Source: Sipunculus nudus
Lineage: Eukaryota > Annelida > Sipuncula > Golfingiida > Sipunculidae
NCBI GenBank assembly: GCA_026874595.1
Contig: CM049315.1
Location: forward strand, 14,473,664-14,537,663
Direction of reading: 5' to 3'
Length of the DNA: 64,000 nucleotides
The stretch's first letter is position 1; each line of letters begins with the position of its first letter. Positions 52,360-64,000 of the stretch are shown piece by piece. Both the position numbers and the translations under genes were made by a program. Below the pieces are notes generated by a model. That model did not search any database. It worked only from the letters and a program-made list of their open reading frames with translations, and was not told where the DNA came from.

Positions 52360-53560
52360 TGTAAGCATGTAATTCAGAAGGATGGATCTATGACCTTGAC
52401 CTTCAACCATGTGATGTCAAAATCAATATGGTTATCCCGTATAGTTAGGTGATCCGTAAGTGAAAGATGAAAAGTTTTGGATATTTATATAAAAAAAAAA
52501 ACTTTTCTTATAATGCGTCCACAACTTATTAAGTCGGTACTTTAACCTTGACCATTCACCTTCAGACGTCAAAATCGAAGTGTTTCACCAATGAGTAGGG
52601 GAACCATATGGAAGATTGAAGGTTTTGGTAAAAGGTTAAGTTATAAATGTGGCCACTAGCTTTTTTTAAAGTGGACCAAAGTCTACAGATTTCTTCCAGT
52701 TAACAATATGTGGAAGTTGGAACTTTTGGAATGAAACTTTTGGCTAGAAATGCATACACATGTGTCCTGTGACCCTGAAATCAATATATTCTTACTTTAG
52801 TAGTCGGCAATTAATTTTAAAAAATTAAAGTCAATCAGTCATTCCTTACTGGCCTTATCATCTATTAACTAATTTGTGAACGGGTGGGCCCTGCGACCTT
52901 GGCCTTTGAAGCTATGACCCCTAAATCGAAAAGGATATCCTATTGTTAGCTTAGCCATATGAAGTTGGGAGGTTCGTAACGAAAAGTTTGTCTTAAAAAA
53001 TTCAAAGATTTTTCGACGGAGGGCCCCTGTGACCTAGACCTTTGACCTTTGGACACCAAAATCAATAGGTTTCTTTCGCTATTGGTAGGGTAGATTTACG
53101 TTCAAGATGAAAGGTTAAGGAAGAAAAGTTTACCTTTACGGGAATCCAAAATGTTGTTTTTAAAGAAATTGGTCCTGTGACCTTGACCTTTGATCCTATG
53201 ACCCATAAAATGAATAGGATGGTGGGCCATTTATAAGTTAAGTTTTTAACCAATACGTAAATCAAACTAGAGTTATCATCCAGAACGAATTTGTGGACAG
53301 ATTTTATGACCTGAAACGGTTGTTTCCCTATTGGTAGCTGAACTATATATGCAAGAAAGAAGGGCTTGGATGAAAAGTGTGGCTTAAAATGCATCCACAA
53401 TATTTAATAATAAGCAGGCCCTGTGACCTTGACCTTTGACCTCACGACCCCAAAATCAATAGGATTCTTGTTTTGGGTGGTTGGTCATATATAAATCAAG
53501 TTTGAAATTCATATGTCAGTCACCCGGTTATCATTCGGAAACGAACTTGTGAACGAACAG
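52360..53560 (+). repeat. Dispersed tandem repeat with TGACCT half-site clusters
   Basis: About seven units carry GTGACCTTGACCTTTGACC or a variant followed by CCCAAAATCAATAGG (near 52390, 52542, 52765, 52890, 53028, 53168 and 53422). Spacing is irregular, about 120-250 bp. Each cluster contains two or three TGACCT words in direct order. The last unit ends in GAACGAACAGACGGACATAAG. Nothing here is coding. Confidence 0.78.
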
Positions 53561-53978
53561 ACGGACATAAGAACACATTGACTGATTAATTACCATAGGG
53601 CATCCGTTTTATATATATGCGTATTCTCATCCTAATTATGCCACATCCCCTCCTCCATGCAAATTGCTAGAACACCGTTGTTATGAAAATGAATTTTCAT
53701 TTGCTACAGACACACACCTATACACACACATCGATATTTCCCATATTTTTGCCCCCCCCCCCACAAAGTAGAATTCCTAATTAAAACCTGAAAAATAATG
53801 ACGATGTAATCAAAGATGTAAGATCAATTCCCTATTAATAAAATATAATAAAAGTGACTGTTTTATAGTGTATATATATATTTGCATTTATATATGCATA
53901 TATGTATATATATGTATATCAGTGTAATTATTATTATTATTATATATAATATATAGTGCATCTGATGAGTGAGCACAG

Positions 53979-54027
<49 letters not shown>

Positions 54028-55867
54028 ATCTTTGTATACTGAAGAAAAGTACCACACATTACGCAGATTACTCATTACTCTTAACAAGCGCAAATGAGCT
54101 TATTTCGAAATGTCGCCATTCCTCAAAGTAATCCAACCGTGTTAAAAAGAAATAAAAGGAACAGCTTTGTCCCTTTGTTAAGCAATAGTTACGTGACGAT
54201 CGCCGGCGTGAGGGAACTCAGCGAGTAGTAACTCGAGGCTTCAACGTTAGCACAGCTTAAAACTGTCCATACGAAAGTATACTGCCATACAATATTATGA
54301 TGTCAAACTAACTGTATTTGTTGCATTATTTATTTATTTATTTATATGTGTATATGATAAAAAATATTCAGGAGAGGATGTTGTACAGTAAGGATATCAA
54401 TTAGCGTTATCAAACATATATATTACTTGGGAGTATATTAGTTAGCCGGTTGTGCAGTCTATGGATCTGACAGCTTAGACTATTTAGAAAGGCGTACGTA
54501 CGAATTAGTATGTTGTTCGTACGAGACAATTTTTTTTCCTTTTACCAGGTAGAAGCAATGCACTCTCATAGGTTTGTACTTATTCCACGGCAAATATATT
54601 TTATCTCTAAAGATACAAGAAGCATTTATTCCCTGCTTAAAATTACAGTCATTTAAAAATTGCATTTTGCAATACACCTTTAATGTACCAACCTTTCATC
54701 CAAGAATTCGGTGCTGCAAAGTTTTCTTAATAACGCTTCTGGTAATATGGGTATTGTTATATTGGATATTTCCTCACCTTATCTAAATATACACATATAA
54801 AAGTATAATGGGTTCCACTCGAGTAAAAATATTATGCAAATATTTCTTGAACAACCCCTTTTATTTTTAGAAAATATTAATAAAGACCGGCACCAAATAT
54901 TATATTCCGTTCCATTACCCCTGTTCACCTGTTTTAAGTTTGTTTTACCTGCAGATAACCGGGAAAAATCAGGTGGACAGGTGTAGTGTATAGGACTGTT
55001 ATATGTAACAGATGTCTTCAATAATCGTCCAGAAGCACTGACACAACAGACATGTGATTAAATATGAAGCAGTAACTATTGTATGCGTTACACAAACTAT
55101 TTTTTAGTAGATGCATGTAATGGAATGGTTTAAACTGGTAAACAAGTGTAACGCCAATTGCAACAAAGCAAGGCTTCTAATGGTAAAGAAATTATGATGT
55201 GAGCATTTTGTTATGGTAAGTATGTTTTTAACATCGAGTAATAGGGTCAAATACATCAAACATAGAAAAATGAAAAATATGAATTCATTGCAAAAGGAAG
55301 AAAAATAGTTGGAAATTGGACACGTGGGAACTTCACGCGTTAGAATCGGCCAGATTCTTGTATTAACAGGGGTAAAGACATTATATTGTAAATCACTCCT
55401 AAGATGGAAGCAAGGCAAGGGTCTGCAGTCTCTGTCTTGTTAAGTTCGTAAAGAGGCCAGCCAGGCTGCTTGCCTATGCTGATGTACAGTTTCATTACAA
55501 CCACGTGTATGAGTTTCGACCACTGTTTTTGCGATGGATGATACGCGCCAAATACCTGGCCAGTCGTACAATGGCTTGAAAACATATCATCTAATGCACT
55601 TGCATAGTTAACCTGCAGCTCCGTGCATTGTTCAACTTCCTTTATACTTAAATTTTACTGTCACTACACTTCTTTGTCTCATACTAGGTGAATTAAGTTG
55701 TGAGATATACGATCTGGTCCAAGGCCCGTCGTTCTAAAATCAAACATGAACCGTTGACGTTAGAGATCCGCGAAACAAGCCATCTTTTCCCAAACGGAGC
55801 TTTCTGAAAGGTGCCCGGTCGATCCAAATTTCACACATGCCTTGCGTATGAGAGAGTATGTACTTGC
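53561..55867. other. Non-coding interval with microsatellites
   Basis: (TA)-rich microsatellites occupy about 53868-54026, including an uninterrupted TA run at 53980-54014. No gene was recognised; short frames at 54480-55585 lack motifs. The 3' UTR of the LRR-Ig gene should begin just left of 55868. Confidence 0.4.
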
Positions 55868-58409
55868 TCAGTTGTTTGAAGGAACGGGGGCTCCCACAGG
55901 AGCTCTTAATTCCTGGTATGCATGGTCCTCCCTTGTAGCAGCGTCGTTATTGTGGTCCGGTTTTGAATAAATACCTAGATCTGCATGTTCAGTTTTTCCC
56001 TCAGATTTTGGTCTCCGCGAGAGCTTCCTATATCGGTGAATAATCAGTACCACTATAACAATAAAGGCCACCGCGACCACGCCGACGAAGATAGGAGGCA
56101 ACGTATATAGGAGTATATTATTGTTTGTTGCCGGAAGCTGAGGGGGTACTGTCCCGTTTGTTCCGCCCGTGGTTCCAGTCACTGAAATATTAGAATACAA
56201 ACATGTATGTGGCAATGACTGTTATTAGAATATCATTTATGCACAAATTTACAGGAATTTACTTTCTTTTTCTTACAAAGGATAACAGGAAACTGAAATT
56301 GTCAGATGAGATTGAATGATTTTTTTCAAGTCAGATAAGTGTCCAAGTTAAACAAGAAAAGAAAAATTGCAATTTTAACTTATTGTGCCAATAATGATCC
56401 TCGATGCAAAACATTGGATGTTTTGACATCATTTTTTCCCATTATTTTTCTTATTCAGATTTCAAAGGTAGGTCCAATGCAGAAAAAAGTATTTTTCCCA
56501 CTACTTTTTCATGCCATAATTTGCTGCAAAAATCCGAGATAATCACAGGAAACGCATTGTGTCATAATGATTACCTCCACGAATCTAGAATTTTTTATAA
56601 CGAATTGTATCGGCATCTCTCGGTTTATGCTACAAATCTTAAACATTCTGGGAATTTATAGAATTACCAGTTTCCCCGAATATAAGCGAATGAATGATGC
56701 ATACCATTAGAAATCTGAACCATCGCTGAGTCTTCTCCTTCGATATTAAATGCTTTACATTTGTAACTTCCAGGTTGAGTCACAAGCATAATTAGGCTGT
56801 TAGACGGGGCAGTCGACCTTTCTGGAATTTTCATGACTGTCTCCCCGTCTGGTCTTATTATTGTTATTACAGGCACTGGGTCACCTTGAGCTTTGCACTC
56901 TATACGTGAATCCTCACTTTGTTTAAGTGAGAATTCTGCAACAGCAGGTTCTTTGCATAAAGGCAGTGCCGAAAATTTATCAGTGAATTGTCTCTTCCTG
57001 TCTTCAGTACGTTCGAAATTGTCCCCTGGCCCTTCTTTAACCATAATCGCCGGCGCTGCACATAAGTATGTGATTCCAGCTGCTCTCACTGGTTGTTTAA
57101 AGGTGAATTGTTTAATTGCATCTAATTTACAACCGCAGTATATAGGATTTTCTCCGAAAAGTGCCAAGATATTCTCAGATGGCAAATGAGGTATAAACAT
57201 AATCTTGTTCTGCCTTGCGTCGATATATTTAAGAGTTTGACAGTTCATAAAATAATCAAATGGAATAAAGTTAATACCACAAAGGAAAAATGATATATGA
57301 GTAAGACTGCATGTATAATGGTTTAAATCATTTTGTCTTAGAACAAGCATTGGGTTTCTGGATAGATCAATGCTTTTTAGTGATGGAAAAATGCTGAAAA
57401 TTTTTACAGGAAACGAGTTAAGCGCGTTGTCAGTTAAACTAACGTTTTCTATGGAATCCTTTCTTGACGTTTTCTCAAAAAGTATTCCAGTCAGTCTAGA
57501 ACTGACTATATGAAGGAACTTCAGGTTAGGGAGACAGTTGATAAATTCTAGAGACATCTTATTTAAATTATTGTTCATCAACGATATTTCTCTAAGGAAC
57601 GAATGGCCACAAAAAGAATCTCTATGAATTTGTTCGATATTGCTTCCGATGGATAATGACGTTAAATTAGATAATGCCTCCAAATAGGAGAGTCTGGACT
57701 TTGACACATAATTCAAACCAAGTACAGTGATATAAAGCACTTGTACTTGAGGCACTTCTTTTAAAAGATCCTTATCAATGGTCGTAATGTTCAGTGGATT
57801 GTTATCAAGATAAAGCAGACTGAGTTTAGATAAACCAGGAAATGTGTCCGGGGAAATATATCGAATCTTATTGTGTGACAGTGCAATTTCTTTCAGATCT
57901 TTAAAAAATCTGAATGTCCCGGGCTCCACGTGCACTATGAAATTGGACCGAAGGGAAAGTTCACGGAGTGCTACCGGGGGCTCTCTATTTAAGAAAGTGT
58001 TGTATTTTACCACCGGCATACTGTTGTACACGACCCGTAAAGCTGAAATATTTTGGTAGCAACTGAACACCCAACCGAGGGGTTTGCTCTCCAGATTACT
58101 GTTCCTGATTTCGACCTCGGTCACTGATGAGAGAGATGATGTGCAAGGACTCATAGTGCTCTTTAAATCTTCTAGAGTTAGTTTGCTCAGGTTTGTTGGT
58201 AACGTGCCATGGTCGATCTGCTGGAAGTCAGTGCATGTTGCATCAACGGTTCCATCTCGATCCTGACACTCGCATCTTGGTGGACATGCAGAGCCTGACC
58301 ATAACATGGTAGCGAAAAATAAAAGGGATACTGTACTTGCAATGACGTTTCCAACTCCGGTGTATCTGCAAAGTAACATTAGCTTTAAATCGATTATTTC
58401 AAAGTTCAA
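55868..58409 (-). CDS. LRR-Ig single-pass membrane receptor
   Basis: Two exons join in frame: 58409-56705 and 56181-55868 (phase 1), giving 672 aa if translation starts at 58409. Order: hydrophobic leader (to about 41); LRRNT with C42, C46, C48 and C59; about ten leucine-rich repeats (70-415), clearest at LRELSLRSNFI, LKEIALSHNKI and LSLLYLDNNPL; LRRCT with C425, C427, C450 and C485; one Ig domain with C505 and C551; a Thr/Gly/Asn linker; transmembrane helix about 594-616; basic stop-transfer HRYRK; and a 56-residue tail with tyrosines in YSKP and YQEL. The plan resembles AMIGO/LRIG/LINGO-type adhesion or signalling receptors; orthology is not assigned. The Ig core Trp is replaced. The start is uncertain: an acceptor-like TTTGCAG at about 58366 would replace the first residues with an upstream exon. 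Confidence 0.85.
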
Positions 58410-59635
58410 ACGTATTAAAATTGTTACTGTTATGCTTCGGGTTTATCGGTCGCACTTTTGTATTCATCTGTGAAATCACACGTTAACATGAAATTTAAAG
58501 GAGTGTGATGTTAGTTGATACTAAGAGATATTATTCGCAAAGAATATTCGCGTGCAGGTCACTCATACACAGACACACATCTGTTTGTAAGAGTAAAGTG
58601 AAATCTCTCTAACACGACCACCTGCGCGACCAGCCAAAGGAGTCATGTTAGCGGGAGGTTTTTCTTTGGATTTACATTAGCCCGCATCTAACAAAGATAA
58701 CCGTCTTTCTTGAGGGGTCGTGAAAGTGGGGTGATCATCAGGCGACATTTCACTTAAGTTATCAAAGGATGTATCAATCACGGTTGACTACATGAATGGA
58801 CCCTCAATGTATACCGCAAAAGAGTATTCGTGCCATAAATAAGGTATACAGTACTTCCCTGTCACCTACAGTTGCGTGTGTGTGTGTATTCGTATGAGAG
58901 TTACAATAGATTAGAGATGTTGAACTTCAGCTGTGTATTCCTCATGCCTCTTCTCCAGTTAGTTCTATTTATTTCCAATTTCCTAACACAAAATTAAGGT
59001 GTATTATAAGTGTCGTGTAAGTAATTTGCATGCCAGCTATGTTTAGGTATGCACTAAAATGGCTCTATAATGTTGGCACTTTTTCCACCATATTAGTTTC
59101 TCATATCGACTTACTCACATGGAAATGTGAACATAAGCATGTACATTATACAGCCTTACATATATAAAGCCCATACTGATACCGAAACATCAGAAGAATT
59201 AGTCCGTAAACTGTATAACTCAATACTTGCCGAAATTCCATGATTAAAGGTACTTCTCGCAAAAATCGTATTAACCTGAATCTTGAACAGTGTACGTCAA
59301 AACAAGTGTATAATTACACCTGCTGCGTATTTCGGCAACACTAATGAAGTCATCGCTGGTTTGGTTTTGTATGCCGAGGTCACGTGACACTTGTGCCACA
59401 AAAAGTAGGATGCGGTACAGAGGAAGTCAGGTGTATAGAGTGACTCATATCTGCCTGTTACACTGATGATCCTCCTTGATCTGTCTTGAGAAGTGAGGCG
59501 TGACGTCAGTAGCACGACCACGGGGGATGATGCGTGACAGTACATTAGCTTAGTGCTTAAAATTGTCTTCTCTTATAAAAACACAGTGAATTAATATTGC
59601 ATTGAATTCTGTGCATGAAAAACTGCATGGGAACC
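58410..59635. other. Upstream flank of LRR-Ig gene
   Basis: No coding region was recognised. A short GT-rich run lies at about 58872-58887. The promoter or an upstream leader exon of the LRR-Ig gene could be here but was not resolved. Confidence 0.35.
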
Positions 59636-59639
59636 GGAC

Positions 59640-59935
59640 CTTATTGTGTTAAACCCCGCGATTTACCTCTTCCCTGTCCGGGGGGGGGGGGGGGCACCGG
59701 ACAAAGGCGGATTTTGGAGGGGCAGGGGACCTGGACCCCTCTTTCCCTTTAAAAAAAATTGGGAAGCAGAATTGTATACGCTTTATTCCGACAAGAATAT
59801 GGAGGACATGCGTCTGATGCCGTTCTTCCTTATAATTCTGCATGTGAGGGCTCCTAGTTTCAGGTTACCTTTGCCTGAGTGTTGTGCCAGTCCATCCCCC
59901 TTTCCTAAGATCCTGTATCCGCCCATGCAAAACAC
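59640..59935. mobile_element. hAT-like MITE remnant
   Basis: A run of 15 G near 59680 is followed by GGCGGATTTTGGAGGGGCAGGGG. The right part ends TTTCCTAAGATCCTGTATCCGCCCATGCA, the mirror of the TCCTAAATCCTGGATCCGCCCCTGCA end at 698. The left terminus is diverged and no target duplication is clear. Confidence 0.5.
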
Positions 59936-59939
59936 CTGA

Positions 59940-61023
59940 GTTGCTCTTCAACGAAATAGGTTTAAAATATTTGCACGACGTTAGGCAATTTCCTGTGCGC
60001 TTGTCCACGTGGTTCACTGTTTTGGTTTCAGCAAGTGGGAGTTTTGCGATGGATTATAGGAATGAGATTTAAAATTCTTGGATCAGGGCTCCAATTGTTA
60101 TTATCTATCACATAAATACATTCAATGGATATATTTAAATTAATTTCACAGGGAATTAATTGGTCTATAATTTCAAATTGTCATAAAATATGAAAAATTG
60201 TGATCTGGTAAAATCAAATAAATATTTGTACGAGTAATTTTATTAGGAAAAAAATTCTGAATCACCCCTGCTCCTACACAGTGTATATAAATCCATAAAG
60301 AGAAAACGTAGTTTGGGAGCGCATGGGCCCCCTGCAACCTCCAGGACTGAACAAAATCAATTTTTTGGGGTCCCCCCAAAACCCATTTCAGCTCAGGATA
60401 AAAACAGGGCCACACCTGAGATGCCGGCAAACGTTGCCGCCAAAAGGGTTCCCTTAACCCACTGTGGTTGTCGACAGAATAAAAAAAAAAAGCGGCTGCA
60501 CCATGTATATTCCAAAGAGGCGGGCCTTGAACTACTTTTGCGTTAAAGGCAATGACTTGTTTGAACAGCCAGATGCAAATGTCAAGAAACCTTAGACGAA
60601 TATTGTAAATTTTACTTTAAAATGTGTACCTAAAAGTGCAATATTGTTACCACAATGAAAATAAAGGCGAATTATCATTATCGTGATACATTAAATGTAT
60701 ATGATTTTTTTCTTAATGCTCATTTACTTGAGAATTGTCATATCATTTAAATGTAAATAAATAAAATGCTATAGGTTTAAGACTTAACCAAATAATACAT
60801 ATTAGGACGTAATTTGACAGTGAGTAAATATGTGAAGCGCTGTTTCCACACAGCTTCCTGAGAAATCTTGAAAATATATATTTATTTTTAAGTCTGACAT
60901 AGGCAATATCCGGTGGTCTGAGGCTGTAACATCTTATTAGATTCAAGTCTAGGAGGCCCACATACATCTGTGAAAGTTTGTTGCAACAACCGAGAAGTCG
61001 CAAACTAAAGCTTTGTGGGCCGA
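59940..61023. other. Non-coding interval
   Basis: No gene or strong repeat was recognised. Confidence 0.35.
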
Positions 61024-61043
61024 TTATATATATATATATATAT
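61024..61043. repeat. (TA)n microsatellite
   Basis: About ten TA units directly against the LTR end. Confidence 0.85.
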
Positions 61044-61576
61044 TGTAACGGAACAACATTACAACAGCAAATCAATACAAGTACATAAGTAAAGTGTAGA
61101 GTACCACCATTGTCACATCGAAAACAAGTCCTTTATAATGAAAAACCCAGATGAACAGTTCACATAAATCTTCTCAGAGAATAACAGTCCAGTTCATTCA
61201 CAAAACCAATCCGCCATAATCTCAAAGTGAAGTTCTTGTTATAATCCCGAAAGCAAACTAAAGACTATATAAGATCCGTCACAAATTTAGAAGAGAATCT
61301 CTAACTGCTGCATGTATCGGAAAAGGTCCCACTCTTCTGTGTCCGCTGGAATATTCTCTCGGCTCTAAAACACAGCCCCTATTTATAGCTTCTCATCTCA
61401 AGCCAAGAACTTTCCATTTCTCGAAAAATCCAAAGTACAATATATAATACACAGTACACACGCGTTACAGGAATAATCTAGAAAAAGAACACTGTGTCTA
61501 TTGTTACAGGTGCTCTTTTTATTGTGTGACAGGGGGTAACTCGAGTTGTGTCACCCTCGCCGGGCCTTTTGTTACA
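61044..61576 (-). mobile_element. Solo LTR or LTR remnant, minus orientation
   Basis: On the minus strand it begins TGTAAC (61576) and ends GTTACA (61044), giving short inverted termini. It contains a TATA-box-like GCTATAAATAGGGGCTG near 61385, matching the position and sequence of GCTATAAACAGGGG in the solo LTR at 13115-13925. Downstream words such as ACTGTTCATCTGG and CTTGTATTGATTT also parallel that LTR. It sits directly beside a (TA)n run, and no target duplication is evident. No internal retroelement genes adjoin. Confidence 0.55.
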
Positions 61577-61729
61577 TTCGCAGTTTAATCCGTACTGGTT
61601 GAACTCTTTTTGTCATGCTAGCCTTGGGCTTTCGCGGGGAACTGTCGGTTTTCGGTAGCGGCCTGTAGTTAAGCTTATGGGACTTTTCGATTTTTCACAG
61701 GCAGTTTCTCATTAGTGCCGGCGGGATGG

Positions 61730-64000
61730 GGGGGGGGAAGCCTTGGCAGCCTGTTGTATCCTAAAAAAATTGGGAGGGGGTAAAATTTATAGTAGCATCG
61801 CAATAATGTTTATCCTGCCGGCAGGGGGAGTGTCATGTGAGCGGCCAGCCACAGGGGCCCAATGAATCGTACGCGCAAATAGCTGCTATTTGCTACCCTT
61901 AAAAAAATTGGGAGTGGGTAAAATTTATAGTATCATCGCATTGAGTGTTAAGACTGCCGCCAGGGGGAGTGGACATGAGAGCGGGCAGACAGAGGGACCC
62001 CTATGAATCACACGCGCGACTAGCAGCTATTTGCTACCATAAAAGGGGTGAAGACTGCCGCCAGAGGGAGTGGATATCTTAGCAACCTGGCAGAGGGGTC
62101 CCCATGAGTCGCAAGCGCAATTGGCAGCTATTTGCTACCAGAAAAGGTGTTAAGACTGCAACCAGGGGTAGTGGAGATCTCAGAGGCCTGCCACAGGGGC
62201 CCCATGAATTTCACGCGCAAATAGCAGCTATTTGCTACCATAAAAGTTGTCAAGACTGCCGCCAGAGGGAGATGAGATCTCAGCGGCCTGGCAGAGGGGT
62301 CCCCACGAGTCGCAAGCGCAAATAGCAGATATTTGCCACCATAAAAGGTGTCAAGACTGCCGCAAGGGGGATTGGAGATCGCAGCGGTCGCCAGAAGGAC
62401 CCCATGAATCGCACGCGCAAATAGCAGCTATTTGCTACCAAAAAAGGTGTCAAGACTGTCGCCAGGGGGAGTGGATATCTCAGCAAATTGGAAGAGGGGT
62501 CCCCATGAGTCGCAAGCGCATGTAACAGCTATTTGCTACCATAACAAGTATCAAGACTGCCGCCAGGGGGAGTGGAGATCTCAGCGGCCTGTCAGAAAGG
62601 TCCCCATGAGTCGCAAGCGCATATAGCAGCTATTTGCTACCAATAAAAGTATCAAGACTGCCGCCAGGGGCAGTGATCGCACACGCAAGTAGTAGCTATT
62701 TGCTACCATAAAAGGTGTTAAAACTACCACAATGGGTAATGGAGATCTCAGAGGCCTGGCAGAGGGTCCCCATGAATCGAAAGCGCAAATAGCAGCTTTT
62801 TGCTACCATAAAAGGTGTCAAGACTGCCGCCAGAGGTTGGAGATCTAACCTGCCTGGCAATGGGGTCCCCATGAGCCGCAAGCGCAATTATCAGCTATTT
62901 GCTACCATAAAAAGTACCAAGACTGCAGCCAGGGGGAGTGTAGATCTCAGCTGCCTGGCATAAAGGTCCCCACGAAACGCACGTGCAAATAACAGCTATT
63001 TGCTACCATAAAAATTGTCAAGACTGCCGCCAGGGGGAGATGTGATCTCAGCGGCCTGGGAGATGGGTCCCCACAAATCGCAAGAGCAAATAGCAGCTTT
63101 TTGCTACCAAAAAAGGTGTCAAGACTGCCGCCAGGGGGAGTGGATATCTCAGCAAATTGGAAGAGGGGTCCCCATGAGTCGCAAGCGCATATAACAGCTA
63201 TTTGCTACCATTAAAAGTATCAAGAGGGCCGCCAGGGGGGGGGGGGGGGGGGTCGAGATCTCAGCGGCCAGTCAGAAAGGTCCCCATGAGTTGCAAGCGC
63301 AAATAGCAGCTATTTGCTACCAATAAAAGTATCAAGACTGCCGCCAGGGGCAGTGATCGCTCGCGCAAGTAGAAGCTATTTGCTACCTTAAAAGGTGTCA
63401 AGACTGCCGCTAGGGGGAGTGGATATCTCAGCAACCTGGCAGAGTGGTCCCCATGAGTCGCAAGCGCAAAAAGCAGCTATTTGCTACCCTTAAAGGTGTT
63501 CAGACTGCCACTAGGGGGAGTGGAGATCACAGAGGCCTGCCACAGGGGCCCCATGAATTTCACGCGCAAATAGCAGCGATTTGCTACCATAAAAGGTGTA
63601 AAGAATTCCGCCAGGGGGAGTGGATATCTCTGCAACCTGGCAGAGGGGTCCCAATTAGTCGCAAGCGCAAAAAGCAGCTATTTGCTACCATAAAAGGTGT
63701 TAAAACTACCACCAAGGGGAGTGGAGATCTCAGAGGCCTGGCAGAGGGGTCCCCATGAGTCGCAAGCGCATATAACAGCTATTTGCTACCATTAAAAGTA
63801 TCAAGACGGCCGCCAGGGGGAGTGGAGATCTCAGCGGCCTGTCAGAAAGGTCCCCATGAGTCGCAAGCGCAAATAGCAGCTATTTGCTACCAATAAAAGT
63901 ATCAAGACTGCCGCCAGGGGCAGTGATCGCACGCCCAAGTCGAAGCTATTTGCTACCTTAAAGATGTCAAGACTGCCGCTAGGGGGAGTGGATATCTCAG
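61730..64000 (+). repeat. Satellite array, monomer about 100 bp, at least 22 copies, continuing past the window
   Basis: Each monomer has, in order, AAGACTGCCGCCAGGGGGAG, then TGGAGATCTCAGCGGCCTGG, then CAGAGGGGTCCCCATGAGTCG, then CAAGCGCAAATAGCAGCTATTTGCTACCA split over the unit end. The stretch GCAAATAG-CAG-CTATTTGC is a small hairpin. About three monomers are shortened to about 65 bp (CCAGGGGCAGTGATCGC, near 62660, 63340 and 63910). These sit at corresponding places in larger blocks, so there is higher-order organisation of roughly 570-680 bp. The first two monomers (61780-61950) are diverged and carry an extra AAATTGGGAGGGGGTAAAATTTATAG. Open frames across the array are by-products. Confidence 0.93.

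Noticed and set aside
53062-53400. 112-codon minus-strand frame
   Set aside because: It lies wholly within the TGACCT tandem repeat and has no recognisable domain.
62104-63758. Frames of 60-104 codons in the satellite
   Set aside because: They repeat the same peptide with each monomer and shift frame with monomer length; no independent coding evidence.
61730-64000. CRISPR-like regular repeats
   Set aside because: Monomers are about 100 bp and similar over the whole length, with no unique spacers, no cas genes and a eukaryotic setting; this is a satellite.

Overview
The window looks like nuclear DNA of an invertebrate animal, most likely a mollusc and probably a bivalve. Genes are sparse and split by GT-AG introns. 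The rest is AT-rich and full of (TA)n microsatellites, G/C homopolymers, minisatellites, MITE-like hairpins, LTR remnants and tandem repeats. There are no bacterial operons, ribosome binding sites or CRISPR arrays. The species call is an inference from architecture and repeat style only.

The best-supported content is a tail-to-tail pair of paralogous genes for secreted beta-lactamase-related (class C / LACTB-type) serine hydrolases. Gene A is on + (3402-9584, 7 exons, 596 aa) and gene B is on - (41616-31544, 7 exons, 584 aa). The first six coding exons have identical lengths in both genes (473, 149, 118, 91, 163 and 168 nt) and identical splice phases. Both keep the SxxK, YxN and HxG motifs at the same residue numbers (83, 175, 338). 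Both have a signal peptide and a hydrophobic C-terminus that suggests GPI anchoring.

The 22 kb between them holds a solo LTR (13.1-13.9 kb) and a broken, intron-containing vigilin-like KH-domain pseudogene (17.7-28.1 kb). The large intron of that pseudogene is almost filled by a 7.6 kb element (19346-26980). It has CACTCTAAAAA terminal inverted repeats, subterminal arrays of the palindrome AAACATGTTT, and a 50-bp minisatellite, but no recognisable transposase.

Right of gene B are a GT92-type glycosyltransferase pseudogene (about 47.8-48.6 kb), two repeat arrays (one with GGTGGCGCCACC palindromes, one with clustered TGACCT half-sites), and a two-exon gene on - for a single-pass LRR-Ig membrane receptor (58409-55868). 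An LTR fragment follows at 61.0-61.6 kb. The right edge is a satellite of about 100-bp monomers, most of which carry a sequence resembling the CTCF core motif. No complete autonomous transposon, rRNA gene or convincing tRNA gene was seen.
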